52,101 bases of DNA from Kiritimatiellia bacterium (GTDB lineage Bacteria; Verrucomicrobiota; Kiritimatiellia; RFP12; UBA1067): assembly GCA_016296065.1 (NCBI GenBank), contig JAEDKA010000023.1, positions 1 through 52,101 on the forward strand, in the 5' to 3' direction. Below the pieces are notes generated by a model. It saw only the letters and a list, made by a program, of their open reading frames with translations. It did no database searches and had not been told where the DNA came from. Shown piece by piece: positions 9,314 to 18,291 of the stretch. Made by a program: the position numbers and the translations under genes. The first letter of the stretch is position 1, and each line of letters starts with the position of its first letter.

Positions 9314-10504
9314 ATGAGCCGAAGTCAACACAGGATTCTCGCCGCTATTCCGACCAATGGTCCGGATGGAAGACTGCGCGTCGCGGGCGTGCTGCGGTAC
9401 GCGAACGCCCGCACAAACTGGCAAATGCACATCGTAAGCTCGCGCACGGCTTTCAACGACGAAGAAGTGCACGAGCTCCTCGCCGACGGAATCGACGGAT
9501 GCATCCTCGCCGCATACACGCCGGCCGTCAATGAGATTCTCCGCCGTCGCATCCCGACCGTGATTGTCCTGGAGAACATGCATGCGCAGATAGGGAAGCG
9601 GGCGAACTGCCTTTCAGTGCTGATGGACAACCACGAGATCGGCAAGCTGGCGGCAGAGCACTTCAAGTCGCTTGGACGATTCGCATCCTACGCCTTCATC
9701 CCCGCCCCGCCGAAGATCCCGTGGTCGCTCGAACGCAAGGCCGCCTTCTTCGAGAACGCGGACAGGAGGGCCGAGTTCTTCGAATATCCTGAGTCGGACT
9801 TCAAGATGGTCAACATGACGGGCGAGTCGCGCATCCAGATAAGTCCGGCGGGCCTCGCCTGCTTCCTTCGCTCGCTCCCGCGTCCAGCCGCGGTCTTCGC
9901 CGCGAACGACCTCCTCGCAGTCCAGGTCGTGAAGGCATGCCGAGAGGCGCGGCTCAAGGTCCCGACATCCGTCGCCGTCCTTGGGTGCGACAACGACGAG
10001 CTCCTCTGCCAGGGCGAGCGCCCCGCAATCACAAGCATACTCCCCGGCTTCGAAAACGCCGGGTTCGCCGCGGCGCGAGCGCTCGATGCGCTCATACACG
10101 GGAAAAAGCAGGCCGACCACGTGCTTCGCATCCCTGGCGCGGCAATTGTGCCGCGCGCCTCGACTACTACACTACCGCCCGCCGTCGCCGTAGTCAACTC
10201 CGCGATGGAATTCATCGGCGCGCACGCGCTCGAAGGCATCAGCACCGCCGACGTTATCTCCCATCTGAAGGTGTCGCGCAGCCTCCTCGACCTGAGGTTC
10301 CGCCAGCTGAGGAACGAAAGCGTAATGGACGCCATACTCGCCGTACGCCTCGCGGCAGTGCGCGAACGCGTAGAGAAGACGGACCGGAAGTTCATCGTGA
10401 TCGGAGCCGAATGCGGCTTCCGCAATCCCGACTACCTCAAGCGCCTGTTCCGGAAGCGGTTCGGAATGTCCATGCGGGAATGGAGAGACGCCAAGCGCAG
10501 GTGA
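9314..10504 (+). CDS. XylR-like regulator: periplasmic-binding-protein sensor fused to an AraC DNA-binding domain
   Basis: 396 aa. Residues 1 to about 280 are a LacI/PBP1-type sugar-sensing domain without an N-terminal LacI helix-turn-helix (landmarks: a DNHEIGKLAAEHF helix, AVFAANDLLAVQV, VAVLGCDNDELLC). Residues about 290-396 are an AraC helix-turn-helix pair ending GAECGFRNPDYLKRLFRKRFGMSMREWR. This architecture matches the E. coli xylose regulator XylR and many PVC regulators of glycan genes. It is divergent from the secreted-protein cluster at 9139-586 and probably controls it. Its effector is unknown. It is one of only two plus-strand genes here and has no Shine-Dalgarno sequence, matching its leaderless promoter. 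Confidence 0.88.
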   Translation: MSRSQHRILAAIPTNGPDGRLRVAGVLRYANARTNWQMHIVSSRTAFNDEEVHELLADGIDGCILAAYTPAVNEILRRRIPTVIVLENMHAQIGKRANCLSVLMDNHEIGKLAAEHFKSLGRFASYAFIPAPPKIPWSLERKAAFFENADRRAEFFEYPESDFKMVNMTGESRIQISPAGLACFLRSLPRPAAVFAANDLLAVQVVKACREARLKVPTSVAVLGCDNDELLCQGERPAITSILPGFENAGFAAARALDALIHGKKQADHVLRIPGAAIVPRASTTTLPPAVAVVNSAMEFIGAHALEGISTADVISHLKVSRSLLDLRFRQLRNESVMDAILAVRLAAVRERVEKTDRKFIVIGAECGFRNPDYLKRLFRKRFGMSMREWRDAKRR

Positions 10505-10547
10505 CGCCGCGATTCATCGCCGCGCCGCTGCGCGGACTTGCGGAACA

Positions 10548-11192
<645 letters not shown>

Positions 11193-11238
11193 TCGACTTT
11201 CAACCTTGAACTTTTTGACTTTCGACTTTTCAACCGGC

Positions 11239-12474
11239 TTACTCCAGCGCCTTGACCGGATCCTTCATGGAGGCGATGAGCGCGGGCACGAAGGACGCGA
11301 GCCATCCGAACGCATACACGATCGCAACGGTCCAGACGATGTCGGACGCGATGACGCGGTGCGGTATCTCGGCAAGCCCGTAAATCGACTCGGGGAACAC
11401 CGGGACCCCGACCGAGCCGAGCCATTCGACGATGCGCTGCAGGTTCGTAAGCACGGCCCAGCTCGCGGCAAGGCCGAGGAGTATTCCGGCCGTGCACTGG
11501 ACGAGTCCGTGCACCATGAACACTCCCATGATCTCCCGTCTCGAAAAGCCGAGCGCCTTGAGAAGCCCTATCTCCGGCGTCTTCTGCACCGTAAGCACGA
11601 GAAGCGTGTTCATCACGCAGAAGAGCGCGACGAGCGAAATGAGGAGAAGCAGCACAGCCGTCATGTTCTTCTCGACGGCGAGCGCAGCGAACAGCTCGCG
11701 GTCCGCCTCACGCCACGTCAGCGCGCGGAGCCGCGTCTTCGCAGTCTTTTCGGCCGCCTCGGACACTTCTTCCACGAGCGTGCGGAACCTCTCGGGGTCC
11801 GTCGGACGGTCGGTCTTGACGTGAACGGCGAAAACGCCTTTCTCCATCCCCATGAGGTCGCGCACGTTCGCGAGCGAGGCGACGGCGTATCCGGAATCGT
11901 ACTCGTACTGTCCGCACGAGAATATGCCGGCGACCCTCCACTTTATCGGAAGGAACACCTCGTCCTGCGAGGCGAGCGTCTTCGGAGAATACACCACCAC
12001 CTCGTCGCCGACCCAGCATCCGAGCGCACGCGCGGCGTGCACGCCGATGACGATCGAGTCGCCGTCGAGATCGAAAGTCCCGGCGCGAGGCTCGCCGATC
12101 TTGTACGCGTCCGCGAACGCCTCGGCGTCGACTCCGAGCAGCACCGGGGCGAGGACTCGTCCGTTGTGCGACAGCATCACGCGCGTGTCGATCTCGGGCG
12201 TGACGCACGTCACTCCGTCCACGCCCCTAAGCGCCTCCGCTATCGCGTCCTCGTTTTCAACGACGTGCCCGTAGGCGGGCATGAGCGACACGTGCGGCTT
12301 GAAGCTGAGGATCTTCTTCTCCCACTCGTCGCCGAAGCCGGTCATCACGCTCCTCACGATGATGACCGCGGCGACGCCGAGCATCACGCCGAGCACGGAA
12401 ACGCACGTGATGACCGACGCAACGGAGCGCTTCGGCTTGAGGTACTTCGCGGCCAGAAAGAACGAGAAGCTCAC
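11239..12474 (-). CDS. lolC: LolC/LolE-like ABC permease
   Basis: 411 aa. One N-terminal membrane helix follows FFLAAKYLKPKRSVASVITCVSVLGV, the classic start of LolC/E, then MTGFGDEWEKKIL and a large periplasmic domain (about 50-270). Three C-terminal helices include LLLLISLVALFCVMNTLL and the MacB/FtsX-type KTPEIGLLKALGFSRREI loop. The start is taken at GTG 12474, which overlaps the upstream TGA as GTGA and has CGGAG in front. Only one permease gene is present, so the complex may be a homodimer (LolF-like) rather than LolC plus LolE. Its function in lipoprotein release is inferred from the family. Confidence 0.85.
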   Translation of the reverse strand: MSFSFFLAAKYLKPKRSVASVITCVSVLGVMLGVAAVIIVRSVMTGFGDEWEKKILSFKPHVSLMPAYGHVVENEDAIAEALRGVDGVTCVTPEIDTRVMLSHNGRVLAPVLLGVDAEAFADAYKIGEPRAGTFDLDGDSIVIGVHAARALGCWVGDEVVVYSPKTLASQDEVFLPIKWRVAGIFSCGQYEYDSGYAVASLANVRDLMGMEKGVFAVHVKTDRPTDPERFRTLVEEVSEAAEKTAKTRLRALTWREADRELFAALAVEKNMTAVLLLLISLVALFCVMNTLLVLTVQKTPEIGLLKALGFSRREIMGVFMVHGLVQCTAGILLGLAASWAVLTNLQRIVEWLGSVGVPVFPESIYGLAEIPHRVIASDIVWTVAIVYAFGWLASFVPALIASMKDPVKALE

Positions 12475-14411
12475 CTGGACTCCGCTCCGTCGGCCACAAC
12501 TAGAACCGTGACGCTGCACGCCGGGACCGTGACGGATCCGTCAAGCGCGAGCTCCGCGACGACAGGCGCGATCTTCTCGGTCCCGCGAGCGTTGACGTCG
12601 GTCTTTCCGCCCGCGAGCGTCGTCGCCGTCGCCCTGCCCTTGAGCGGAAGCGTCACCGTGCGCTGCTCCTCCGCGGCGTTGACGAGCTTCACGATCGTCT
12701 CCGAACCGCGGCGTCCAGCACAGGCGAAGAAGAGGTCTCCGCCTGCGACCTTGACGGGCAGTTCGACGTCCGGCCTGTTGAGCGAGAACATCTGCTGCAC
12801 ATAGTAGTTGGGCGTAACCCAGCTTTCGGTGCCGTTGAACCAGATAAGGTCGGGCGTCCACTGCGCGTGCCCCTCGCGGGCGAAGAGCGGCGCGTAGCTC
12901 GCCATCTTCACGACGTCGGAGTTGCGCTCGAAGCCGGTCATCGCGGCGGCCTCGCAGACGGCGCTCCAGTGCGTGTTGACCTTCTTTCCGCCGACGTCAT
13001 GGTGGCAGGCGTACTCTCCGGCGTACACCGCGGGGCGCGACCTGTCGTACTTGTCGTAGCGCGTCGCGGCCTTAAGGAACCAGGCCGGGTCGCGGTAGTA
13101 GTGTTCGTCGACAAGATCGGCGGAGTCCTTGGTGATGCGTCCCCAGGCGTAGTCGAACTCGCGTCCGTCGGGGAAGGGTCCGGCGCTGCCGACGATCCTG
13201 ATCTCCGGATGCTTCTCGCGGATGATCCTGCAGATGGGCTCGCAGCGGTCGAAGAACTCCTTGTTCCAGTTCTCGTTTCCGACGCCGACCATCTTAAGGT
13301 TGAAGGGCTCGGGATGCCCCATCTCGGCGCGGACCTTTCCCCACCGCGTGTCTGCCCCGCCGTTCGCGAACTCTATGAGCTCGAGGATGCACTGGGCGAA
13401 ATAATCGGCGTCCCTTACGTCGCAGAGAAGCGCAGGCCTCTGGAACTGGCAGGTGAGGCCCGAGAGGCATATCGGAAGCGGCTCCGCGCCGAGCTCCTCG
13501 CACAGGAGGAAGTACTCGTAGTATCCGATGTCGAACGTCTCCCAGTATGGCTTGTAGCCTTCGTGGTGCGTCCAGCGGTTGAGGATGCACTCGCGGCGTT
13601 CGCGCGGACCGACCGTCCTGCGCCAGTCGTACCAGTGCTGGAAATCACCCTCCTCGACGATGCACCCGCCCGGGAAGCGCACGAACGCAGGCTTGAGGCC
13701 GGCGAGCTTATCCACTAGATCCTTGCGCATTCCCGCGCGTACGAGGTTCGGGCCGACGGGCTTGAGGCTCACGTTGTCAAATTCTACCGCGCGGCGCCCC
13801 TTGACGAGGATGGAGAGGGTGAAGCGCGAGTCTGCGGACTTCCCGTCGCTCTCGATGACGATTCTGCCGAAGGGGAAGTCAAGCGACGCGTCTCCATCCG
13901 CGACGATCTCCTTCTCGAACCTCGTCCACGCGCCGAGCTCGAAGTCGACGCCGGACATCGAAATCTCGCGCCAGTCGAACGTCAGGCGGTATTTCTCGCC
14001 CTTGACGAACCACATTCCGTCGAGTCCGCGGTTCCTGACGCCGGCAAGCCCGTGTCCGAACGACTCGATGCGGAGATGCTTCGCCGTGTTGGGATGGACC
14101 GGTGCGCCGTACTGGAAGGAGAGCCGCGCCATGCCTCCGTCGCGATAGTCCGGCTCCCATCCGTCCTCGGTGCAGTTCCACTTCTCGTGGTCGGCCTGCG
14201 ACCAGTCGAATCCGCCGTTGGCCAGCATCTCCACACTGAGTCCGCCGTCCGCCGCCCAGTTGATGTCCTCGAAGAATATGCCCCAGAGCGCCTTCGGAAC
14301 CTCAAAGCCCTCGGATGCGTCGCCTATGGACACAGATACCGGCGCGGCGATCACCGACGCAATGGCCAGCATTCCGGCCGCAGCAGCCACCGTTCTCACT
14401 CTCATCTGCAT
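12471..14411 (-). CDS. Secreted GH51 alpha-L-arabinofuranosidase-like enzyme
   Basis: 646 aa with a signal peptide (about 1-23, AASVIAAP-type). A family-typical N-terminus (LWGIFFEDINWAADGGLSVEMLANGGF) is followed by a carbohydrate-binding-like beta domain (about 110-200). The catalytic (beta/alpha)8 barrel has the acid/base Glu in VGVGNENW near 378 and the nucleophile Glu in YAGEYACH near 464. A C-terminal beta domain closes the protein. GH51 enzymes remove arabinofuranose side chains from arabinan and arabinoxylan; some have glucanase activity. ATG 14411 has AGGAG 5 nt upstream. The gene overlaps the membrane-protein gene by 10 bp and the permease gene by 4 bp, indicating translational coupling in one operon. 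Confidence 0.87.
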   Translation of the reverse strand: MQMRVRTVAAAAGMLAIASVIAAPVSVSIGDASEGFEVPKALWGIFFEDINWAADGGLSVEMLANGGFDWSQADHEKWNCTEDGWEPDYRDGGMARLSFQYGAPVHPNTAKHLRIESFGHGLAGVRNRGLDGMWFVKGEKYRLTFDWREISMSGVDFELGAWTRFEKEIVADGDASLDFPFGRIVIESDGKSADSRFTLSILVKGRRAVEFDNVSLKPVGPNLVRAGMRKDLVDKLAGLKPAFVRFPGGCIVEEGDFQHWYDWRRTVGPRERRECILNRWTHHEGYKPYWETFDIGYYEYFLLCEELGAEPLPICLSGLTCQFQRPALLCDVRDADYFAQCILELIEFANGGADTRWGKVRAEMGHPEPFNLKMVGVGNENWNKEFFDRCEPICRIIREKHPEIRIVGSAGPFPDGREFDYAWGRITKDSADLVDEHYYRDPAWFLKAATRYDKYDRSRPAVYAGEYACHHDVGGKKVNTHWSAVCEAAAMTGFERNSDVVKMASYAPLFAREGHAQWTPDLIWFNGTESWVTPNYYVQQMFSLNRPDVELPVKVAGGDLFFACAGRRGSETIVKLVNAAEEQRTVTLPLKGRATATTLAGGKTDVNARGTEKIAPVVAELALDGSVTVPACSVTVLVVADGAESR

Positions 14412-15190
14412 GTTGTCTCCTTTTCGCGGTTGTTGATGTACCAGGACTGGAATATCGCAAGAAGCGCGAAGATCGCGATCATCATCTCTCCGCCCTCCTC
14501 GAGCGCAGTGCACAGCGACTGCGCGGACGTCACGCCCTCGGCGGACTTCTCGAGTCCGTGCGCATGCCCTAGCCACGACGGGAGCCTATCCGCGATCTGC
14601 ACGAGAACGCCCGAGCCGCCGAAGCATCCGACGGACCACGCGACGGGATGGAGCGTGAAGACTCCCTTGACGAACGGCACGGCGAAGTAGGCGAGAAGCG
14701 CCGCGAACACGCCGAAGAACGACGCGAAGTAGACGACTACGAACGCCTTTGCGCCGAGCGGGACGGCCCCGTTGGTGAGGAAGCGGGCCTTGAAGGGAGT
14801 GCCGGTGAGCGGACTGCCGTTCGGCTTGAAAAGTACGCCGGGGATAATCTTACCGTCTTCGCCGACGATGTTCGGACACAGCGCGTGCAGCACCATGTTG
14901 TGGAGGTCGAGTTCCTTGACTATCGCCATCAGCGCGACGAGCGAGACGGCGAGGCAGAGAATTGTGCGCCTGCGCTTCGAGCCCGTGAAGGGGCATTTCC
15001 ACCACACGAGCGGGACTATCGCCGCGAAGAAGGGAAGCGTCGCAAGCTCGAACGGAGAGCGTCCGTCCTGGTCGAAGGCGTTCACCAGCGCCCCCGGATC
15101 CATCACCGCCCACGTCGCGAGAAGCGCGGCGACAAACACGAACCAAAGCACTGGCGACGAATACCAGCGTGTTATAAAATTGTCATTCAT
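14402..15190 (-). CDS. Polytopic membrane protein of unknown function
   Basis: 262 aa with about six hydrophobic helices (near 12-30, 50-63, 77-93, 145-175, 185-205, 235-252 by eye). Conserved-looking polar motifs sit between them: KELDLHNM after helix 3 and ALEEGGEMM before the last helix. The acidic/His pattern inside a membrane protein hints at metal or substrate handling, but I do not recognise the family. ATG 15190 is 6 nt after a TATAAT box and has no Shine-Dalgarno sequence. It is the first gene of the operon with the GH51 enzyme and the Lol-type transporter. Confidence 0.75.
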   Translation of the reverse strand: MNDNFITRWYSSPVLWFVFVAALLATWAVMDPGALVNAFDQDGRSPFELATLPFFAAIVPLVWWKCPFTGSKRRRTILCLAVSLVALMAIVKELDLHNMVLHALCPNIVGEDGKIIPGVLFKPNGSPLTGTPFKARFLTNGAVPLGAKAFVVVYFASFFGVFAALLAYFAVPFVKGVFTLHPVAWSVGCFGGSGVLVQIADRLPSWLGHAHGLEKSAEGVTSAQSLCTALEEGGEMMIAIFALLAIFQSWYINNREKETTCR

Positions 15191-15196
15191 GTGAAT

Positions 15197-15202
15197 ATTA
15201 TA
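15197..15202 (-). promoter_or_regulatory. Extended -10 box for the membrane-protein/GH51/Lol operon
   Basis: The minus strand reads TTTTGGTATAAT. The box ends 6 nt before the ATG at 15190, predicting a leaderless transcript. No good -35 hexamer is seen 17 bp upstream. Confidence 0.7.
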
Positions 15203-15272
15203 CCAAAATTCCCCTGCCGCGACGGGGGCATGGACAACAACCCCTTCTTTTCGTTTCCTCTTAGGCAGCGGA

Positions 15273-15366
15273 TCTACCAGGGACAGTCCCCGCCAATCCC
15301 CCACCGGAATCCACCGGGGACTGTCCCCTGGATTTCCTGTCGAATCTACCAGGGACTGTCCCCGGG
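15273..15366. repeat. Three GGGAC[A/T]GTCCC palindromic elements
   Basis: Copies lie at about 15273-15291 (CTACCAGGGACAGTCCCC), 15313-15331 (CCGGGGACTGTCCCCTGG) and 15345-15366 (TCTACCAGGGACTGTCCCC). The same palindrome occurs at 542-556. Such elements are typical of dispersed REP-like repeats. The region 15203-15272 shows nothing else. Confidence 0.75.
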
Positions 15367-15416
15367 AAATGGCGTGGCATTTTGGATCTCAGGGGGGAAA
15401 GACTTTTCTCTCAACA

Positions 15417-15437
15417 GAAGCGGCGAGACGCCGCTTC
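15417..15437. repeat. Solo copy of the GCGGCG-AGA-CGCCGC hairpin
   Basis: Perfect 9-bp arms GAAGCGGCG and CGCCGCTTC enclose loop AGA. The core is identical to the first hairpin of the 83-bp array at 60-384, showing that this piece is dispersed. The stretch 15438-15546 shows no feature. Confidence 0.7.
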
Positions 15438-15546
15438 CCCAAGTCAGGGTCCTGCAAGCAATCCAGCATTATTACGCACGAGGTGAAAGGATTGCACATC
15501 CCGAGGTGATTTTCGGCTATTTGCCCGGCGCGAGCCTGCGAATCAA

Positions 15547-15657
15547 TTACTCCGCCTCGATCAGCTCGGCGTTTGCCCAGACTTCGTAGAAATACTGCGC
15601 GCCCTCATGCGTTGCGACGCCGTCCTCTCCGTAGCATTTGTTTGTTCCGACATTCAT
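15547..15657 (-). CDS. Possible small protein (36 aa), downstream half of a split frame
   Basis: The frame reads MNVGTNKCYGEDGVATHEGA... and ends VWANAELIEAE. It starts immediately after the TAA of the upstream small frame and is in the same reading frame. It has no Shine-Dalgarno of its own. Codons are GC-ending like those of neighbouring genes, and aromatic and acidic residues are unusually ordered for random sequence. It could be a coupled small protein or the C-terminal part of an 88-residue protein broken by a nonsense codon. I recognise no family. Confidence 0.35.
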   Translation of the reverse strand: MNVGTNKCYGEDGVATHEGAQYFYEVWANAELIEAE

Positions 15658-15813
15658 TTAAGCGTTCGCTTCTTCTATCGATCCCCACGCGATCGCCAAT
15701 GCCGCGCAGACGGGAGCCACATAATCCCAGACAGGACAAGAAAAGCACAGGACACGGCTATCAGGCATTCTTTCGGACCGCATTGATCTCGCCGGGCATT
15801 GCTGGAATCCCAT
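15658..15813 (-). CDS. Possible small Cys-containing protein (51 aa)
   Basis: The start codon at 15813 is preceded by AAAGGAG with 6-nt spacing, one of the best ribosome sites in the window. The frame begins MGFQQCPARSMRSERM, includes VLCFSCPVWDYVAPVC, then a short hydrophobic stretch, and ends IEEANA followed by TAA. The next frame starts with ATG directly after this TAA. A hydrophobic stretch (CLIAVSCAFLVLSGIMW) in an alternative frame of the same DNA suggests possible frameshift decay. The status is uncertain: small gene, broken gene or chance. Confidence 0.35.
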   Translation of the reverse strand: MGFQQCPARSMRSERMPDSRVLCFSCPVWDYVAPVCAALAIAWGSIEEANA

Positions 15814-15934
15814 GCCCAGCTCCTTTCTAATCTAATGGGCTCTGCCATTATCGCACGCCACCGAAAATGCCCGCCGCGCTCAAGGGCGCTATCTGTCGGC
15901 TTTCCTCTCATTCGTCGTTCGCTCTCTGACTGAT

Positions 15935-15940
15935 ATTATA
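15935..15940 (-). promoter_or_regulatory. TATAAT box upstream of the small-ORF pair
   Basis: The minus strand reads CATTTTGTATAATATC, with TTGCAC 15 bp upstream as a possible -35. It points into 15813-15547, about 121 nt before the first small start codon, in a region with no other gene. The remaining sequence 15941-16109 shows no clear feature. Confidence 0.5.
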
Positions 15941-16109
15941 CAAAATGCACGAGCAGTGCAAGCGAGCGATTTCCAGATTTCATCAACCCGCGATATTGCC
16001 ATCAACCCTTGGCGGTCTTAAGGGTTTCTCGTTCCGGCGGGCCCGAGCCGTCATGCGACCGGGAGCATTGTAAAATCAAAGGATCGTTTGCGGCTTTGCG
16101 GCGGCAACA

Positions 16110-18290
16110 TCATACGAGGTTGTACGCATCGACGTCGATCGCGATTCTGAGAGCGGCGGGAGGCGGACGCTCGCCGACGATCCAGCGCCATGCGCGGACG
16201 ATGGACGAGACCGCCGCCGCGCGCACAACGACCTGCCAGCGGTACCACCCCTCCGCCTTCTCGAGCGCGCTCGGAACGGCCTCAGAGACCGTGAGCCCCT
16301 TCACCTTCATCAGCGACTTGGAGTACATCTCCGCCCACGCCGCGACGACGTTCATGTCCTTCGATCGCAGGTTCACGCACGCGAGGTGGCAGTACGGAGG
16401 GAAATAGCACTCCTTCCTCGCCGAAAGCTCGTCCTTCGCGAACGCGGCGAAATCGCCGCGCGCAGCCGCGACTATCGCGGGAGCGGACGGATCGTACGTC
16501 TGGATTATAACCTCGCCAGGAAGCTCCGCGCGCCCTGCACGCCCAGCCACCTGCGCAAGCAGCTGGTATGTCCGCTCCGCCGCGCGGAAGTCCGGCATGT
16601 TAAGCGAACTGTCCGCGTTCAGCACACCGACGAGCGTCACGTTCGGAAAGTCAAGCCCCTTCGCGATCATCTGCGTTCCGAGAAGAACGTCCGCCTCGCC
16701 GCGGCGGAACGCGGAGAGTATGTCGTCGTGCGAGTTCTTGCGCGAGGTCGAGTCCGCGTCCATCCTCAGGATGTGCGCGTTCCTGAAGCACTTCGCGAGC
16801 GCCGCCTCCGCGCGCTGCGTCCCGATGCCCTTGTACTGCAGCGCCGGCGCGCCGCACGCGGGACAGACCTTCGGCGTCGGAATCCATCCGCCGCAGATGT
16901 GGCACCTGCAGCAGTCGTCTGCCTGGTGGTAGGTGTAGGGCAGGGAGCAGTCCGGACAGTCCACCGTCGCCCCGCAGGCCGCGCAGGTGACGCTCCGCGA
17001 ATATCCGCGCCTGTTGAGGAAGAGGATCGTCTGCTCGTGCCTGTCGAGCCTGAGCGCAATCGCGTCCAGAAGCTCCTGCGAGAAAATCGCGCCGCCTTGC
17101 TTTCCGCTCTTGGGGTCGGACATGTCGACAAGCCTCACGTCGGGAAGCGTCCCCGCGCCCGCTCTGTTCGCCATCGCCGCGCATGCGTACTTTCCGCGCT
17201 CGACGTTCATCCAGCTCTCCAGTGACGGCGTCGCGGAGCCTAGCACCACCCGCGCGCCCTCGAGCCTTCCGCGCAGCACCGCGGCGTCGCGTGCGCTGTA
17301 GCGCGGATTGTCGTCCTGCTTGTAGCTCTGGTCGTGCTCTTCGTCGACAACGATGAGACCCAAGTCCCTGACGGGCGCGAAGACCGCGCTGCGAGGTCCG
17401 ACGACCACCCGCGCGGCTCCGGATCGGATTCTGTGCCACTCGTCGTAGCGCTCACCGTCAGAAAGCGCGGAATGGAGAACCGCCACCTTCTCTCCGAAGC
17501 GGGAGGCGAAGCGTCGCACAGTCTGGGGCGTGAGCGAGATCTCCGGGACCATCACGATCGCGCCGCGTCCCGCGTCGAGCTCGCGCGCAATCGCCTGGAG
17601 GTACACCTCGGTCTTTCCGGATCCCGTGACGCCGAAGAGAAGAACAGGCTTGTCGGCGGACTCGATCGCGGCGAGGGCCGCTTTCTGTTCGTCGTTGAGC
17701 GGAAGCGGCTTCGTGGGAAGGATGCGCCTTAGTCCGCCGAGCGGATCGCGGCGCTTCTGCCGCGGAGCGACGGTGACGAGCCCGATCCGCCCCAGCTCCT
17801 TGAGCGACGCTGGCGTAGTCTTCAGTTCGCGGCAGAGCTGCTGCATCCATCCGCCGCCTAGGCGCGCGATCTGGTCGTAGAGCCACTGCTGTCGCTTCGT
17901 GAGAGAGACTGGGAACTCTCCGAGTGCAGGCTCGACGAAGTAGAGTTCCTTGGGGCGCGCGTTCGGCTTCACGACCGCGGCGGGGACGGCGGCCTTTAGG
18001 ACGGACTCCACCGGCGCGGCGGTGTAGGCCGCAAGCGCACGCACCAGTTCGAGAAGCTTACCGGAGAAGAACGGCTTCTCGTCGACTATCGAGTCGATGG
18101 GCTTGAGGGAGTAGGGACGATTAGAGTCAATCGCTCCCGCCGCCACCTCCATCGCGAAGCCGCGGGCGGTGCGGTGTCCGAACGGAACGGAAAGAAGCTG
18201 GCCGACGGCCAGCTTCTCTCTTAGCGCCTCCGGAACTTCGTAGGTGAAGAGCCGGTCGAGCGCGAGGTCTATCGCTACTTTTACTAGCAA
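16110..18290 (-). CDS. priA: Primosomal protein N' (PriA helicase)
   Basis: 726 aa, normal length. The N-terminal 3'-DNA-binding domain begins VKVAIDLALDRLFTYEVPE. Helicase motifs are Walker A GVTGSGKT (about 222) and DEEHD (about 318), then GSATPSLES. Eight zinc cysteines occur in CAAC, CPDC, CRCHIC and CPAC (about 430-485), followed by LLGTQMIAKGLDFPNVTLVGV and QVAGRAGR. PriA reloads DnaB at stalled forks. The start appears to be TTG at 18290, one base after the TGA of the prepilin-like gene, so translation is probably coupled to that gene, an unusual partner. Confidence 0.95.
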   Translation of the reverse strand: MLVKVAIDLALDRLFTYEVPEALREKLAVGQLLSVPFGHRTARGFAMEVAAGAIDSNRPYSLKPIDSIVDEKPFFSGKLLELVRALAAYTAAPVESVLKAAVPAAVVKPNARPKELYFVEPALGEFPVSLTKRQQWLYDQIARLGGGWMQQLCRELKTTPASLKELGRIGLVTVAPRQKRRDPLGGLRRILPTKPLPLNDEQKAALAAIESADKPVLLFGVTGSGKTEVYLQAIARELDAGRGAIVMVPEISLTPQTVRRFASRFGEKVAVLHSALSDGERYDEWHRIRSGAARVVVGPRSAVFAPVRDLGLIVVDEEHDQSYKQDDNPRYSARDAAVLRGRLEGARVVLGSATPSLESWMNVERGKYACAAMANRAGAGTLPDVRLVDMSDPKSGKQGGAIFSQELLDAIALRLDRHEQTILFLNRRGYSRSVTCAACGATVDCPDCSLPYTYHQADDCCRCHICGGWIPTPKVCPACGAPALQYKGIGTQRAEAALAKCFRNAHILRMDADSTSRKNSHDDILSAFRRGEADVLLGTQMIAKGLDFPNVTLVGVLNADSSLNMPDFRAAERTYQLLAQVAGRAGRAELPGEVIIQTYDPSAPAIVAAARGDFAAFAKDELSARKECYFPPYCHLACVNLRSKDMNVVAAWAEMYSKSLMKVKGLTVSEAVPSALEKAEGWYRWQVVVRAAAVSSIVRAWRWIVGERPPPAALRIAIDVDAYNLV

Positions 18291-18291
18291 A

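Noticed and set aside
15675..15911. 78-codon minus-strand frame with a hydrophobic stretch
   Set aside because: It has no ribosome site at its Mets, whereas the overlapping frame starting at 15813 has AAAGGAG at good spacing. Kept only as a hint of possible frameshift decay.
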